Below are positions 26,194-33,958 of a DNA stretch of 64,000 bases, piece by piece. Both the position numbers and the translations under genes were made by a program. Positions within the stretch are counted from its first letter, which is position 1, and the number at the start of each line of letters is the position of its first letter. The notes beneath the pieces are model-generated. The model was not told the DNA's origin. It was given only the letters and a program-made list of their open reading frames with translations, and ran no database searches. Source of the DNA: Altererythrobacter sp. CAU 1644 (GTDB taxonomy: Bacteria; Pseudomonadota; Alphaproteobacteria; Sphingomonadales; Sphingomonadaceae); assembly GCF_029623755.1 (NCBI RefSeq), contig NZ_CP121106.1, positions 1,189,001-1,253,000 of the forward strand, read 5' to 3'.

Positions 26194-26942
26194 AGGTGCC
26201 GCTCCAGCTTGTCGAGCGCTTGCCTCATCAGCCGCTCGCGCGCCTGCTCGTCGTCGAGCGCCACCAGCGCATCGCCGAGGAAGGCCTGCACCAGCAGGCG
26301 GCGCGAGGTATCGGGATCGATTCCGCGAGCCGCCATGTAATAGCGTGCCATTTCGTCGAGCTGGCCGACCGTCGCGCCATGGGCGCACTTCACGTCGTCG
26401 GCGAAAATCTCGAGTTGCGGCACGGCATTCACGCTCGCACCCTTTTCGAGCAGCAGGCCCTTGAAGTCCTGCGCCGCATCGGTTTTCTGCGCATGGCGCA
26501 CGACATCGATGCTGCCGAGGAAATTGCCGGTGCCCTGCCCCCAATGCACGCTGCGTACCGTCTGGTTGGAGGTCGCTTCGGGCTCGGCATGGATCACGCG
26601 GGTGACGAATTCGCGGGTGGTGTCCCGCCCGCCCACGGTGATGCCGCCCATCTCGAAATGCGCACCGCGCGCCAGCGTGGCTTCGACCTCGATCCGGGCA
26701 TAGTCGCGCGAGGCAATCACGCCGAAGATTTCGCAGCGCGCGCCTTCACCGACAGAAACGCGCAGGCGATGGATTTCGGTACCGTCCGTTCCCTCGCCAT
26801 CCACGATCGTCAGGCACTCGCGCAGCGTCTCACCCGGCGCGAGCGCGATCTCGCGCCAGTCTGGCACGGCGACAAGCCGCTCGACCGCGGCGTAACGCCA
26901 CGCTTCATCCTTGCGAGTGGGCAGGGTTGCTGCATCGCTCAT
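26190..26942 (-). CDS. sufD: Fe-S assembly scaffold protein SufD
   Basis: 250 residues, shorter than enterobacterial SufD (about 420) but usual for this order. The beta-helix core has VHWGQGTGNFLGSIDV, QDFKGLLLEKGASVNAVPQL and EIFADDVKCAHGATVGQLDE, the last being the SufB/SufD family signature. N-terminal PTRKDEAWRYAAVERL is also typical. Forms the SufBC2D scaffold. Overlaps the unknown secreted protein upstream and sufS downstream by 4 bp each. Confidence 0.94.
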   Translation of the reverse strand: MSDAATLPTRKDEAWRYAAVERLVAVPDWREIALAPGETLRECLTIVDGEGTDGTEIHRLRVSVGEGARCEIFGVIASRDYARIEVEATLARGAHFEMGGITVGGRDTTREFVTRVIHAEPEATSNQTVRSVHWGQGTGNFLGSIDVVRHAQKTDAAQDFKGLLLEKGASVNAVPQLEIFADDVKCAHGATVGQLDEMARYYMAARGIDPDTSRRLLVQAFLGDALVALDDEQARERLMRQALDKLERHL

Positions 26943-27331
26943 GGCAGTCTCGCCCGTTTCTCGGCGAGGAACATGGTGCCCGCCTTATGCGCACCTTCGA
27001 GGCAGGGCTTGGTCGCTTGCGCCAGTTCCTGCATCCGCCGATTGCGATCCTCCCGCGGAAGGTCGGACCCGGCAATGGCATCCATCTTTTCGGCATTGGG
27101 ACCGAAGCAGCGGAGCAGCGCGCCGCAGCGAATCGCATCGATCTCGGGATCGCCGGTGCTCTTCTCGATCCGGCAGGTGAGCTGGCCGTCCTTCTTGTAG
27201 AGACCGCCCTTCCACGTCTTCAGCCGCTCCCCGATCACGAGGGCCTGGTCCGACACCTCAGGCGAGACCTGGGGCGCGGGCGCGGGCGAACCAGCCTGGA
27301 GAACGAGGAGCGAGGCGAACAACAGGCTCAT
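26939..27331 (-). CDS. Secreted protein of unknown function inside suf operon
   Basis: 130 residues. The N-terminus (MSLLFASLLVLQAGSPAPAP) is a short signal peptide. The mature part is charged with four Cys (LTCRIEKST, IRCGALLRCFG, TKPCLEGA), which suggests two disulfides and a periplasmic location, odd for an operon of cytoplasmic Fe-S assembly proteins. I recognise no domain. It overlaps both sufC and sufD by 4 bp, so it is an integral operon member. Confidence 0.82.
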   Translation of the reverse strand: MSLLFASLLVLQAGSPAPAPQVSPEVSDQALVIGERLKTWKGGLYKKDGQLTCRIEKSTGDPEIDAIRCGALLRCFGPNAEKMDAIAGSDLPREDRNRRMQELAQATKPCLEGAHKAGTMFLAEKRARLP

Positions 27332-28077
27332 GCTTCCGCCATCACCGCGTCATAGCCTTCGTTCTCGAGCCGCAGCGCGAGTTCGGGGCCGCCGGTTGCA
27401 ACGATCCGGCCGCCGGCGAGGACCGAAACCTTGTCGGGCTTCACCACGTCGAGCAGCCGCTGGTAATGCGTAATCAGCAGCACCCCCTTTTCCGGGGCGC
27501 GCATGATCGCGTTGATCCCTTCGCCCACGATCCGCAGCGCATCGATGTCGAGCCCGCTGTCGGTTTCGTCGAGCACCGCGAAGGTCGGATCGAGAATGCC
27601 CATCTGGACCATTTCGGCGCGCTTCTTCTCACCGCCCGAAAAGCCGACGTTCACGTGCCGCTTGAGCATCTCCATATCGAGGCGAAGCAGCGCCGCCTTG
27701 TCCTTGGCCAGCTTGAGAAATTCGCCGCCTGACAGCGGCTCCTCACCGCGCGTCTTGCGCTGCGCGTTGAGCGCCTCGCGCAAGAACTGGACATTGGAGA
27801 CGCCGGGAATCTCGACCGGGTACTGGAAGCCGAGAAACAGGCCGGCGGCCGCCCGCTCGTGCGGTTCAAGCTCGAACAGGTCCTTCCCCATGAAGGTGAC
27901 CGTGCCCTGCGTCACCTCATAGCCGGGTCGTCCGCCTAGCACATAGGCCAGCGTCGACTTGCCCGCGCCGTTGGGGCCCATGATGGCATGAATCTCGCCG
28001 GCGGCGACCTCGAGCGTCAGCCCCTTGAGTATCTGCTTGCCGTCGATTTCGGCGTGAAGGTTGTCGATCTTGAGCAT
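27328..28077 (-). CDS. sufC: Fe-S assembly ATPase SufC
   Basis: 249 residues. Walker A GPNGAGKST at 34-42, signature NVGFSGGEKKRAEM, Walker B FAVLDETDSGLDIDAL and switch His in LLITHYQRLL. All key features of SufC, the ABC-type ATPase of the SufBC2D scaffold. It is the only junction of the operon with a real gap (32 bp after the small membrane protein), so it may have its own ribosome binding site. Confidence 0.96.
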   Translation of the reverse strand: MLKIDNLHAEIDGKQILKGLTLEVAAGEIHAIMGPNGAGKSTLAYVLGGRPGYEVTQGTVTFMGKDLFELEPHERAAAGLFLGFQYPVEIPGVSNVQFLREALNAQRKTRGEEPLSGGEFLKLAKDKAALLRLDMEMLKRHVNVGFSGGEKKRAEMVQMGILDPTFAVLDETDSGLDIDALRIVGEGINAIMRAPEKGVLLITHYQRLLDVVKPDKVSVLAGGRIVATGGPELALRLENEGYDAVMAEA

Positions 28078-28109
28078 AGTTCCTGGGGAATCTCCGGTTG
28101 GCTTGCCGA

Positions 28110-28304
28110 TCAGAAGACCGACATGAAGCCGGGGGCGAAATAGATGGCCACGGCGGTCAGCACGACGATAGCAACCACGCCTTCGGTCGATTTGCCGCGA
28201 CTGAGGGTCAGGACCAGCGTCCCGAGGGCGGCGAGCAAGGGCAGCACGAACAGCAGGATCTTCTGCATGTCGGGCGACATGACATCGTTCAATCCGGGGA
28301 TCAT
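28110..28304 (-). CDS. Small membrane protein in suf operon
   Basis: 64 residues from ATG 28304, which overlaps the DUF559 stop. Two hydrophobic segments (MQKILLFVLPLLAALGTLVL and VVAIVVLTAVAIYFAP) joined by a short basic loop LSRGKSTEG. No family is recognised. It is too small for an enzyme and may be an accessory subunit or an unrelated passenger gene. Its place between DUF559 and sufC is supported by the operon-wide overlap pattern. Confidence 0.75.
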   Translation of the reverse strand: MIPGLNDVMSPDMQKILLFVLPLLAALGTLVLTLSRGKSTEGVVAIVVLTAVAIYFAPGFMSVF

Positions 28305-28804
28305 CGTGGCCCTCCTTCCCGGCGCGGCGTGCTGGAGCGTTGGTGTTCGCGGCGCGCCTGCTGCTTGTCTGCGATGCGGATCCGCATGCCGGCAGTGATC
28401 CGCTGCAGCACTGCGTCCATGTTCTCGAGAATGTCCGCCGACTTGATCCGCATCACGCGGATGCCGACCGATTCGAGGCTCTTGTCGCGGCGCTTGGCCA
28501 GCGTTTCGTTCTGGCCTTCCTCGTCGATGAGGATGGCCATGCCGAGATTGTGGCAATTGAAGTCGACGATTGCGCTGCCGACGACGGCATGGCGGGTGAA
28601 CTTGTAGCGGCCAAGATCGGCCTTGGCGAAGCGTGCCGCGAGCGCCTTGTGCGCGGGCGACGAATGCCGACGCTTGTCGCGTGCCTGGTCGTGCAGCGCA
28701 TCGAGCCGCTTGTCCGAGATCTTCCAGCCGCGGCCCTTCTTTTCGAGCGCGGGGGCTTCGGTGGCCGGTTCGTCGGACAGTTTGAGGGTCTTGCGGTCGG
28801 TCAT
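28301..28804 (-). CDS. DUF559 domain protein in suf operon
   Basis: 167 residues from ATG 28804 (overlaps the previous stop). The C-terminal two-thirds resemble DUF559, a restriction-endonuclease-like (Vsr-related) fold: LGRYKFTRHAVVGSAIVDF with the DF dyad, AILIDEEGQ, then RRDKSLESVGIRVMRI. The usual acidic and basic active-site residues can be placed only roughly. Function in an Fe-S operon is unknown; a cluster-containing nuclease is a speculation. The N-terminus is Lys-rich. Confidence 0.82.
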   Translation of the reverse strand: MTDRKTLKLSDEPATEAPALEKKGRGWKISDKRLDALHDQARDKRRHSSPAHKALAARFAKADLGRYKFTRHAVVGSAIVDFNCHNLGMAILIDEEGQNETLAKRRDKSLESVGIRVMRIKSADILENMDAVLQRITAGMRIRIADKQQARREHQRSSTPRREGGPR

Positions 28805-29106
28805 GCGGCTTCCTCCTCGCCAAACCAATGGAGACGCATGGCATGGAGAAACGCAGGGTCGGTCACCGGATATAGGCAAGCATCACCGAGCACCGAGTCA
28901 ATTCCGCAGTCAGGACAAACTGCTGTGAAGGGGTCGGGCGCTTCAGAATAACTGCCCTGCGTTTCTTCAATCCATTCATCGATCCTCGAAGATGAAAAAA
29001 CAGACTCGCAATGGAAACAGCCACACTCCTTGCTTTCGCTGACAAGTGTGCGGTTAGTCGCTGAAAGCCGGTGGGCTACTTTGATTGTCTCAAGATCGAG
29101 GCTCAC
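28801..29106 (-). CDS. Small CxxC-containing cytoplasmic protein in suf operon
   Basis: 101 residues. Two Cys pairs, CGCFHC near residue 29 and [18 protein letters not shown] near 66, plus IDEWIE and a C-terminal [10 protein letters not shown]. This matches a widespread family of small cytoplasmic proteins that probably bind zinc through the two pairs. Base composition is less GC-biased than its neighbours, especially in the 5' half. It overlaps sufB and DUF559 by 4 bp. Function unknown. Confidence 0.8.
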   Translation of the reverse strand: MSLDLETIKVAHRLSATNRTLVSESKECGCFHCESVFSSSRIDEWIEETQGSYSEAPDPFTAVCPDCGIDSVLGDACLYPVTDPAFLHAMRLHWFGEEEAA

Positions 29107-30599
29107 CCCACGCTCCCCTCGAGCGAGATCGCCAGGAGCTTCTGCGCCTCGACCGCGAACTCCATCGGTAGTTCTTTCAGCACATCCTTGGCGAAGCCGT
29201 TGACGATCAGAGCGACCGCCTCTTCCTCGCCCAGCCCGCGCTGCATCGCGTAGAACAGCTGGTCGTCGCTAATCTTGCTGGTGGTCGCCTCGTGCTCGAT
29301 TTGCGCGCTGGGGTTCTTGACCTCGATATAGGGCACGGTGTGCGCGCCGCACTGGTCGCCAAGCAGCAGGCTGTCGCATTGGGTGAAATTGCGCACGCCA
29401 TCGGCGTTCGGCCCGACCCGGACCAGCCCGCGATAGGTGTTGTTGGACTTGCCCGCCGAGATCCCCTTGGAAATGATCGTCGAGCGCGAACCCTTGCCGT
29501 TGTGAACCATTTTGGTTCCGGTGTCTGCCTGTTGATAGTTATTTGTAACCGCAACCGAGTAGAATTCGCCTACCGAATCCTCGCCATTGAGTACACAAGA
29601 GGGATATTTCCATGTCACCGCGCTACCGGTTTCTACCTGCGTCCAGCTGATCTTGCTCCGCGCGCCTTGGCACAGCCCGCGCTTGGTGACGAAGTTGTAG
29701 ATCCCGCCTACGCCTTCGGCATTGCCGGGGTACCAGTTCTGCACGGTCGAATACTTGATCTCGGCGTCTTCCATCGCGACCAGTTCGACCACCGCAGCAT
29801 GGAGCTGGTTCTCGTCGCGCATCGGCGCAGTGCAGCCTTCCAAGTAGCTGACATAACTGCCTTTTTCGGCGACGATCAGGGTGCGCTCGAACTGGCCGGT
29901 ATTCTCGGCATTGATCCGGAAATAGGTGCTCAGCTCCATCGGGCAGCGCACGCCCTCGGGCACGTAAACGAAGGTTCCGTCCGAGAAGACCGCGCAATTG
30001 AGCGTGGCGAAGAAGTTATCGTGCTGCGGCACGACCTTGCCGAGCCACTTCTTCACCAGCTCGGGATATTCCTTGATCGCTTCCGAGATCGACAGGAAGA
30101 TAACGCCCGCCTTCTTCAGTTCCTCGCGGAATGTCGTCGCGACCGAGACGCTATCGAAAACGGCGTCGACCGCGACCTTGCGCGCACCCTCTACCCCGGC
30201 GAGAACCTCCTGTTCCGCCACGGGAATTCCGAGCTTGTCGTAAACCGCCTTGATCTCCGGATCGAGTTCATCGAGCGAGGCGAGCTTGGGCTTCTTCTTC
30301 GGCGCGGCGTAATAATAGGCGTCCTGATAGTCGATCGCCGGGTAGCCGAGCTTGGCCCAATCGGGCTCTTCCATGGTCTGCCACAGGCGGAAGGCCTTCA
30401 AACGCCATTCGAGCATCCACTCTGGCTCGCCCTTCTTGGCGGAAATGAACCGCACGGTGTCTTCGGTCAGGCCCTTCTCAGCAAACTCGGTCTCAATATC
30501 GGCAGACCAGCCATGCTCGTATTCGGCGGCCTTGGCCGCGGCGTCGCGCGCGTCCTTGTCCTGGATATCGTGGCGCTGGAGATCGATGTCGTCGCTCAT
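29103..30599 (-). CDS. sufB: Fe-S assembly scaffold protein SufB
   Basis: 498 residues from ATG 30599, which overlaps the sufR stop. Landmarks: [77 protein letters not shown] (in parts), [20 protein letters not shown] and [21 protein letters not shown]. It is the cluster-building subunit of SufBC2D. Full length for the family. First structural gene after the regulator. Confidence 0.97.
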   Translation of the reverse strand: MSDDIDLQRHDIQDKDARDAAAKAAEYEHGWSADIETEFAEKGLTEDTVRFISAKKGEPEWMLEWRLKAFRLWQTMEEPDWAKLGYPAIDYQDAYYYAAPKKKPKLASLDELDPEIKAVYDKLGIPVAEQEVLAGVEGARKVAVDAVFDSVSVATTFREELKKAGVIFLSISEAIKEYPELVKKWLGKVVPQHDNFFATLNCAVFSDGTFVYVPEGVRCPMELSTYFRINAENTGQFERTLIVAEKGSYVSYLEGCTAPMRDENQLHAAVVELVAMEDAEIKYSTVQNWYPGNAEGVGGIYNFVTKRGLCQGARSKISWTQVETGSAVTWKYPSCVLNGEDSVGEFYSVAVTNNYQQADTGTKMVHNGKGSRSTIISKGISAGKSNNTYRGLVRVGPNADGVRNFTQCDSLLLGDQCGAHTVPYIEVKNPSAQIEHEATTSKISDDQLFYAMQRGLGEEEAVALIVNGFAKDVLKELPMEFAVEAQKLLAISLEGSVG

Positions 30600-31006
30600 G
30601 CCGCCACCTCCTGGCGAACCAGCCGAGTCAGCGGAATATCCGCCAGTGCGCCGCGCAGCGCCTGGTTGATGATCGGCCAATGCGGCTTGACCGAGCAACC
30701 GTGCTCGTAATCGCAATCATGCGTATCGACACACTGGGTAAGCGCGATCGGCCCCTCGACCGCCTCGACGATATCGGCGACTGTGATCGCCGCCGCCGGG
30801 CGCGCCAACTGCAATCCTCCTCCCGCACCGCGAACCGAGCGTAGCAGGCCCGCCTTGCTGAGCATGCTGACGACTTTCTGCACGGTCGGCGCGGGCAGGC
30901 CGGTTTCGGCCGCCAGTTCAGCCGCAGAAGTGCGTGCCCCGCCGCAATGGCGGGCCGCGGCGCTCATCGTGACGACAGCGTAATCGGCGAGGTTTGAAAG
31001 GCGCAT
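30596..31006 (-). CDS. sufR: Rrf2-family Fe-S-responsive regulator of the suf operon
   Basis: 136 residues. N-terminal winged helix with [18 protein letters not shown] and [19 protein letters not shown], then the Rrf2 wing [12 protein letters not shown]. Three cysteines at 92, 98 and 104 ([14 protein letters not shown]) can ligate a cluster as in IscR. The C-terminal part fits the SUF system assembly regulator subfamily. It heads the operon and overlaps sufB by 4 bp. A palindrome at 31012-31034 directly before its start is the likely autoregulatory operator. The symbol follows usage in this group; it is not the cyanobacterial SufR. Confidence 0.92.
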   Translation of the reverse strand: MRLSNLADYAVVTMSAAARHCGGARTSAAELAAETGLPAPTVQKVVSMLSKAGLLRSVRGAGGGLQLARPAAAITVADIVEAVEGPIALTQCVDTHDCDYEHGCSVKPHWPIINQALRGALADIPLTRLVRQEVAA

Positions 31007-31011
31007 AGCTT

Positions 31012-31034
31012 AATCGGACCAATTTGTTCCGATT
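31012..31034. promoter_or_regulatory. Candidate operator of the suf operon
   Basis: AATCGGA, nine bases, TCCGATT: a perfect 7-bp inverted repeat centred 17 bp upstream of the regulator start codon. The AT-rich spacer and position are as expected for an Rrf2-type binding site overlapping the promoter. It is the only strong dyad in this gap. Confidence 0.6.
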
Positions 31035-31105
31035 TGCAGCTATGCGTCGAAACCGCGGATTTCAACGCAAAACCGCTTGTTGCGAGTCGTTAGCATCTAG
31101 CCTGG

Positions 31106-31984
31106 CTATTCGGCGGCTTCGTTCATCGCCGCGCCGCTACCCGAATGTTCAGCCTTCAATGTGGTCGAGGCGAGCGTGACCCGGCCCGGTTCGAGCAGAC
31201 GAGGCGTGCGCCCCGTGAATTGCTTCACTTCGCGAATGAGGTGCGCCTGATCGTAGAACGCTGCGTAAACCATGTCGCGCGCGCTGTCGCTGACGTTGGG
31301 ATCGGACAGGATCACCGCCGCCCTGAGCGCGCGGTACTGGCGTTTGAGGCGGGTGGGCGGGAGCCCGAAGAACTGCTTCACGAGCCGTTGAACCTGGCGC
31401 TCGCTATAGGGTAGCGAGGCGTAGAGATCGTCGATCAGCGGGTTGAAGTCGCTCGTCAGCCAGCGAAAGGTCGCATCGATCAACTGGCCATGGCCGGGAG
31501 GAAGGGGCTCGGCGCGACTGCGCACGATATCCGCCAACTGGTCGAACACTTCAGTATCACTCAACCTGCTCGATTTTCGCCCGAGCGCCAGTGCTGCCTG
31601 TCCTGCCTCGGCCCCAAGTCCGCTGACCGCGTCGATATGCCGGTTGGACGATTCCAGTGCCGGAAGGCCCGTGAGCGCTGCCCAACCATAGACGCTGATC
31701 GAAGCCCCGTAGATGGCGGTGGGCTCATCCATGGTAACCCGATGCGCGGTAGTCAGCGGGCCGAGCATCGAGGCATAGCGATAGGATTCGACCAATCCGT
31801 TACCGAAGTCGGCCATGCCGGCGGGGCCGGCGGAAACCAGCAGTTGTGCGGAATAGGCAGGCAGGACCTCGTCTATCGCGTCATGGTAAGTCAGCTTGTA
31901 AAGCGCATTGACGTACTGCGCGAGATCCGGGGGCGGCGGCACGAATTCGAAACTGTACGGTACGCTCCCGGTGTCGTCTGCCAT
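31106..31984 (-). CDS. AraC-type helix-turn-helix regulator (paralogue 1 of 3)
   Basis: 292 residues from ATG 31984; a TTG twelve bases earlier is possible. The C-terminal 100 residues carry the AraC DNA-binding domain: YSERQVQRLVKQFFGLPPTRLKRQYRALRAA (landmark, in parts) and the second helix pair AFYDQAHLIREVKQFTGRTPR. The N-terminal domain (YSFEFVPPPPDLAQYV, then YSAQLLVSAGPAGMADFG) is a cupin-like sensor shared with the two neighbours upstream. Effector unknown. Its 102-bp upstream space may hold its own promoter. Confidence 0.9.
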   Translation of the reverse strand: MADDTGSVPYSFEFVPPPPDLAQYVNALYKLTYHDAIDEVLPAYSAQLLVSAGPAGMADFGNGLVESYRYASMLGPLTTAHRVTMDEPTAIYGASISVYGWAALTGLPALESSNRHIDAVSGLGAEAGQAALALGRKSSRLSDTEVFDQLADIVRSRAEPLPPGHGQLIDATFRWLTSDFNPLIDDLYASLPYSERQVQRLVKQFFGLPPTRLKRQYRALRAAVILSDPNVSDSARDMVYAAFYDQAHLIREVKQFTGRTPRLLEPGRVTLASTTLKAEHSGSGAAMNEAAE

Positions 31985-32086
31985 CGCTGTCCCCAACTCT
32001 TGCGACTCACGGTGAAGCGGGAAAGCGCGAATTGCAACGGTCAGGATAGATGGGATCGGCGCGATTGCGACGATTGCACCGGCAAT

Positions 32087-32989
32087 TCAGTCGGTGCCCG
32101 ATGCCAGTTGTTCTTCCTCGCTGCCGCCAAACAAGCCGACGACGCCGTACCCTTTTGGCCCAAGCGTCTGCGAAATCACCGATCCATCGATGTCGGAAAG
32201 CAGCTTGGGCGTGCGCCCGGTGAATTCGCGGATCTCGCGGATCATGTGAGCCTGGTCGTAGAAGGCGTCGATCACCTCGTCGCGGGTCGCCAGGTCGTAG
32301 GGCCGGTCGGCCAGGAGCGTTGCCGCCCGGATCGCCCGGAATCGACGCTTGAGCCGCGACGGCGGGAGCCCGAAGAAGCGTTTGACGAGCCGTTGCGCCT
32401 GGCGGTTCGACAGCGCCAGCGCTTCGTATAGTCCTTCGGTCGGAGGATTAAGGCTGCTGCTGAGCCAGGCATAGGTCCGCTCGATCAGCTCTGCGTGGCT
32501 GTGCGCCAAGGGCTGCGCGAATTCGCCGAGCAGAGCGCCGATCTGATCGAGCGCCCGATCCTTCGACAGCGATTTGGCGCGGACACGTTGTGCGATTTTC
32601 GCGGCCGCGGCACCGCCCTTCTCGCCAAACGCCTCGGCGATCTCGATGAAGCGGTCGCTGCTTTGCGCCACCGGCAGCCCGGGGATCGCGGCCCAGCCGT
32701 GGAAGTTGAACGATGCCCCCAAGATCAGCGCCGGCCCTTCGATCAAGAAGCGCGATGCCGCACTGAGCGGCCCGATAAAGAAGGCATCCTCCGGCGCTCG
32801 CTCTTGCCCGCGCCCGAAATCCATCGCTCCGCCTCCTTCGGCAACGATCAGCATCTGACCCGAATAGGCGGGTAACATCTCCTCCAGACCGTCCTCGCCG
32901 ACATGGAGCACATAAAGCGAATTGAGGAATTTCCCGAGCTGCGTTGGGCCGGAGACAAATTCGAAGCGATGGGCGGGAGTCTCGCTCAT
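32087..32989 (-). CDS. AraC-type helix-turn-helix regulator (paralogue 2 of 3)
   Basis: 300 residues. N-terminal FEFVSGPTQLGKFLNSLYVL and YSGQMLIVAEGGGAMDFG resemble the other two; C-terminal domain with SNRQAQRLVKRFFGLPPSRLKRR and FYDQAHMIREIREFTGRTPK. Starts 9 bp after the end of paralogue 3 upstream, so those two are probably on one transcript. No signal peptide or membrane segment. Targets and ligand unknown. Confidence 0.9.
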   Translation of the reverse strand: MSETPAHRFEFVSGPTQLGKFLNSLYVLHVGEDGLEEMLPAYSGQMLIVAEGGGAMDFGRGQERAPEDAFFIGPLSAASRFLIEGPALILGASFNFHGWAAIPGLPVAQSSDRFIEIAEAFGEKGGAAAAKIAQRVRAKSLSKDRALDQIGALLGEFAQPLAHSHAELIERTYAWLSSSLNPPTEGLYEALALSNRQAQRLVKRFFGLPPSRLKRRFRAIRAATLLADRPYDLATRDEVIDAFYDQAHMIREIREFTGRTPKLLSDIDGSVISQTLGPKGYGVVGLFGGSEEEQLASGTD

Positions 32990-32998
32990 GGGTCCGAC

Positions 32999-33937
32999 CT
33001 ACTCGCCTTCCCCCATTCCCCTGGGGTCTATTTCGCGAAAATTCCGCTGGTCGAGCATCTCGGCAAGATAAGGCGAATCGTGATGGGCGAGCCGCGCGGG
33101 AGTGCGGCCGACGAACAGCTGGATCTCGCGGATCATGTGCGACTGATCGTAGAAAGCCTCGCCCAGCTGAGCTTCGAATTCCGGCGCCAGTTCCGGCAGC
33201 GAGAAATAGGCGGCAGCACGCAGCGCACGGTATTTCCGCAACAAGGTTTGCGGGGGGAGCCCGAAATAGCGCTCTACGAGTCGCTGGACCTGTCGCTCCG
33301 AATACGCCGCGCCTGCGTAGAGATCGTCGAGCGAAGGATCGAGCGCGCTGCTCAGCCAGCGGTTGGTATAGGCGATCAGTTCGGCATGGCGCTCGTTCAC
33401 CGGTTTGAGATGCGTCGCAATATACTCGCCTAGCGCAAGCGCGCAGTCCGGACCTGTCTTGGCTCCGCTGCGATAATCGGCGCACAGCCCCAGCCCGAGC
33501 TCCTCCACCTCGGGGCCCAGGAAATCCGCAGCCCGATAGAGCCGATTGCCATGCTCGTTGGCAGAGAGCCCGGTCAGCGCCGCCCAGCCGAGCGGCGACA
33601 ATGCCGCGCCAATCGCGTGAAATCCGCCTGTGACCTCGAATGGTGCCGCCACCGAGAAGGGGGTCAGAAGGTTGACTTCATGCGAAGGGTCGCTGGTACC
33701 GTCGCGGAACTGCATCTTGCCCCGGCCGATCGGGAACAGGGCAAGGTGGCCAATCGCGGCTGGCTGGATGTCGCGGATCACCTCCTCATCACAGCGGAAG
33801 TGATAGAAGGTCGTGATGTAATCGCTCAGCGAGGCCGGGGTAGCGATATAGTCGATCTGGAAATGCGAGCGCGGGGTGAGCTCAAGCGTTTCGCCCCCGG
33901 CGATTGCGGCATCCAGATCTGTGTCCGCTCTATCCAC
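32999..33937 (-). CDS. AraC-type helix-turn-helix regulator (paralogue 3 of 3)
   Basis: 312 residues. N-terminal FQIDYIATPASLSDYITTFY with LALFPIGRGKMQFRDG is the more divergent sensor of the three. The DNA-binding part is conserved: YSERQVQRLVERYFGLPPQTLL and FYDQSHMIREIQLFVGRTPARL. It lies 21 bp downstream of the DUF885 lipoprotein gene, so it could belong to that transcript. Paralogues 3, 2 and 1 follow each other leftward. Confidence 0.9.
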   Translation of the reverse strand: MDRADTDLDAAIAGGETLELTPRSHFQIDYIATPASLSDYITTFYHFRCDEEVIRDIQPAAIGHLALFPIGRGKMQFRDGTSDPSHEVNLLTPFSVAAPFEVTGGFHAIGAALSPLGWAALTGLSANEHGNRLYRAADFLGPEVEELGLGLCADYRSGAKTGPDCALALGEYIATHLKPVNERHAELIAYTNRWLSSALDPSLDDLYAGAAYSERQVQRLVERYFGLPPQTLLRKYRALRAAAYFSLPELAPEFEAQLGEAFYDQSHMIREIQLFVGRTPARLAHHDSPYLAEMLDQRNFREIDPRGMGEGE

Positions 33938-33958
33938 CCCGTTTGCCCCAGACTTGCC

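Noticed and set aside
28301..28804. DUF559 and CxxC genes as a defence or restriction island
   Set aside because: They are locked into the suf operon by 4-bp overlaps with no methylase, helicase or mobile gene nearby.
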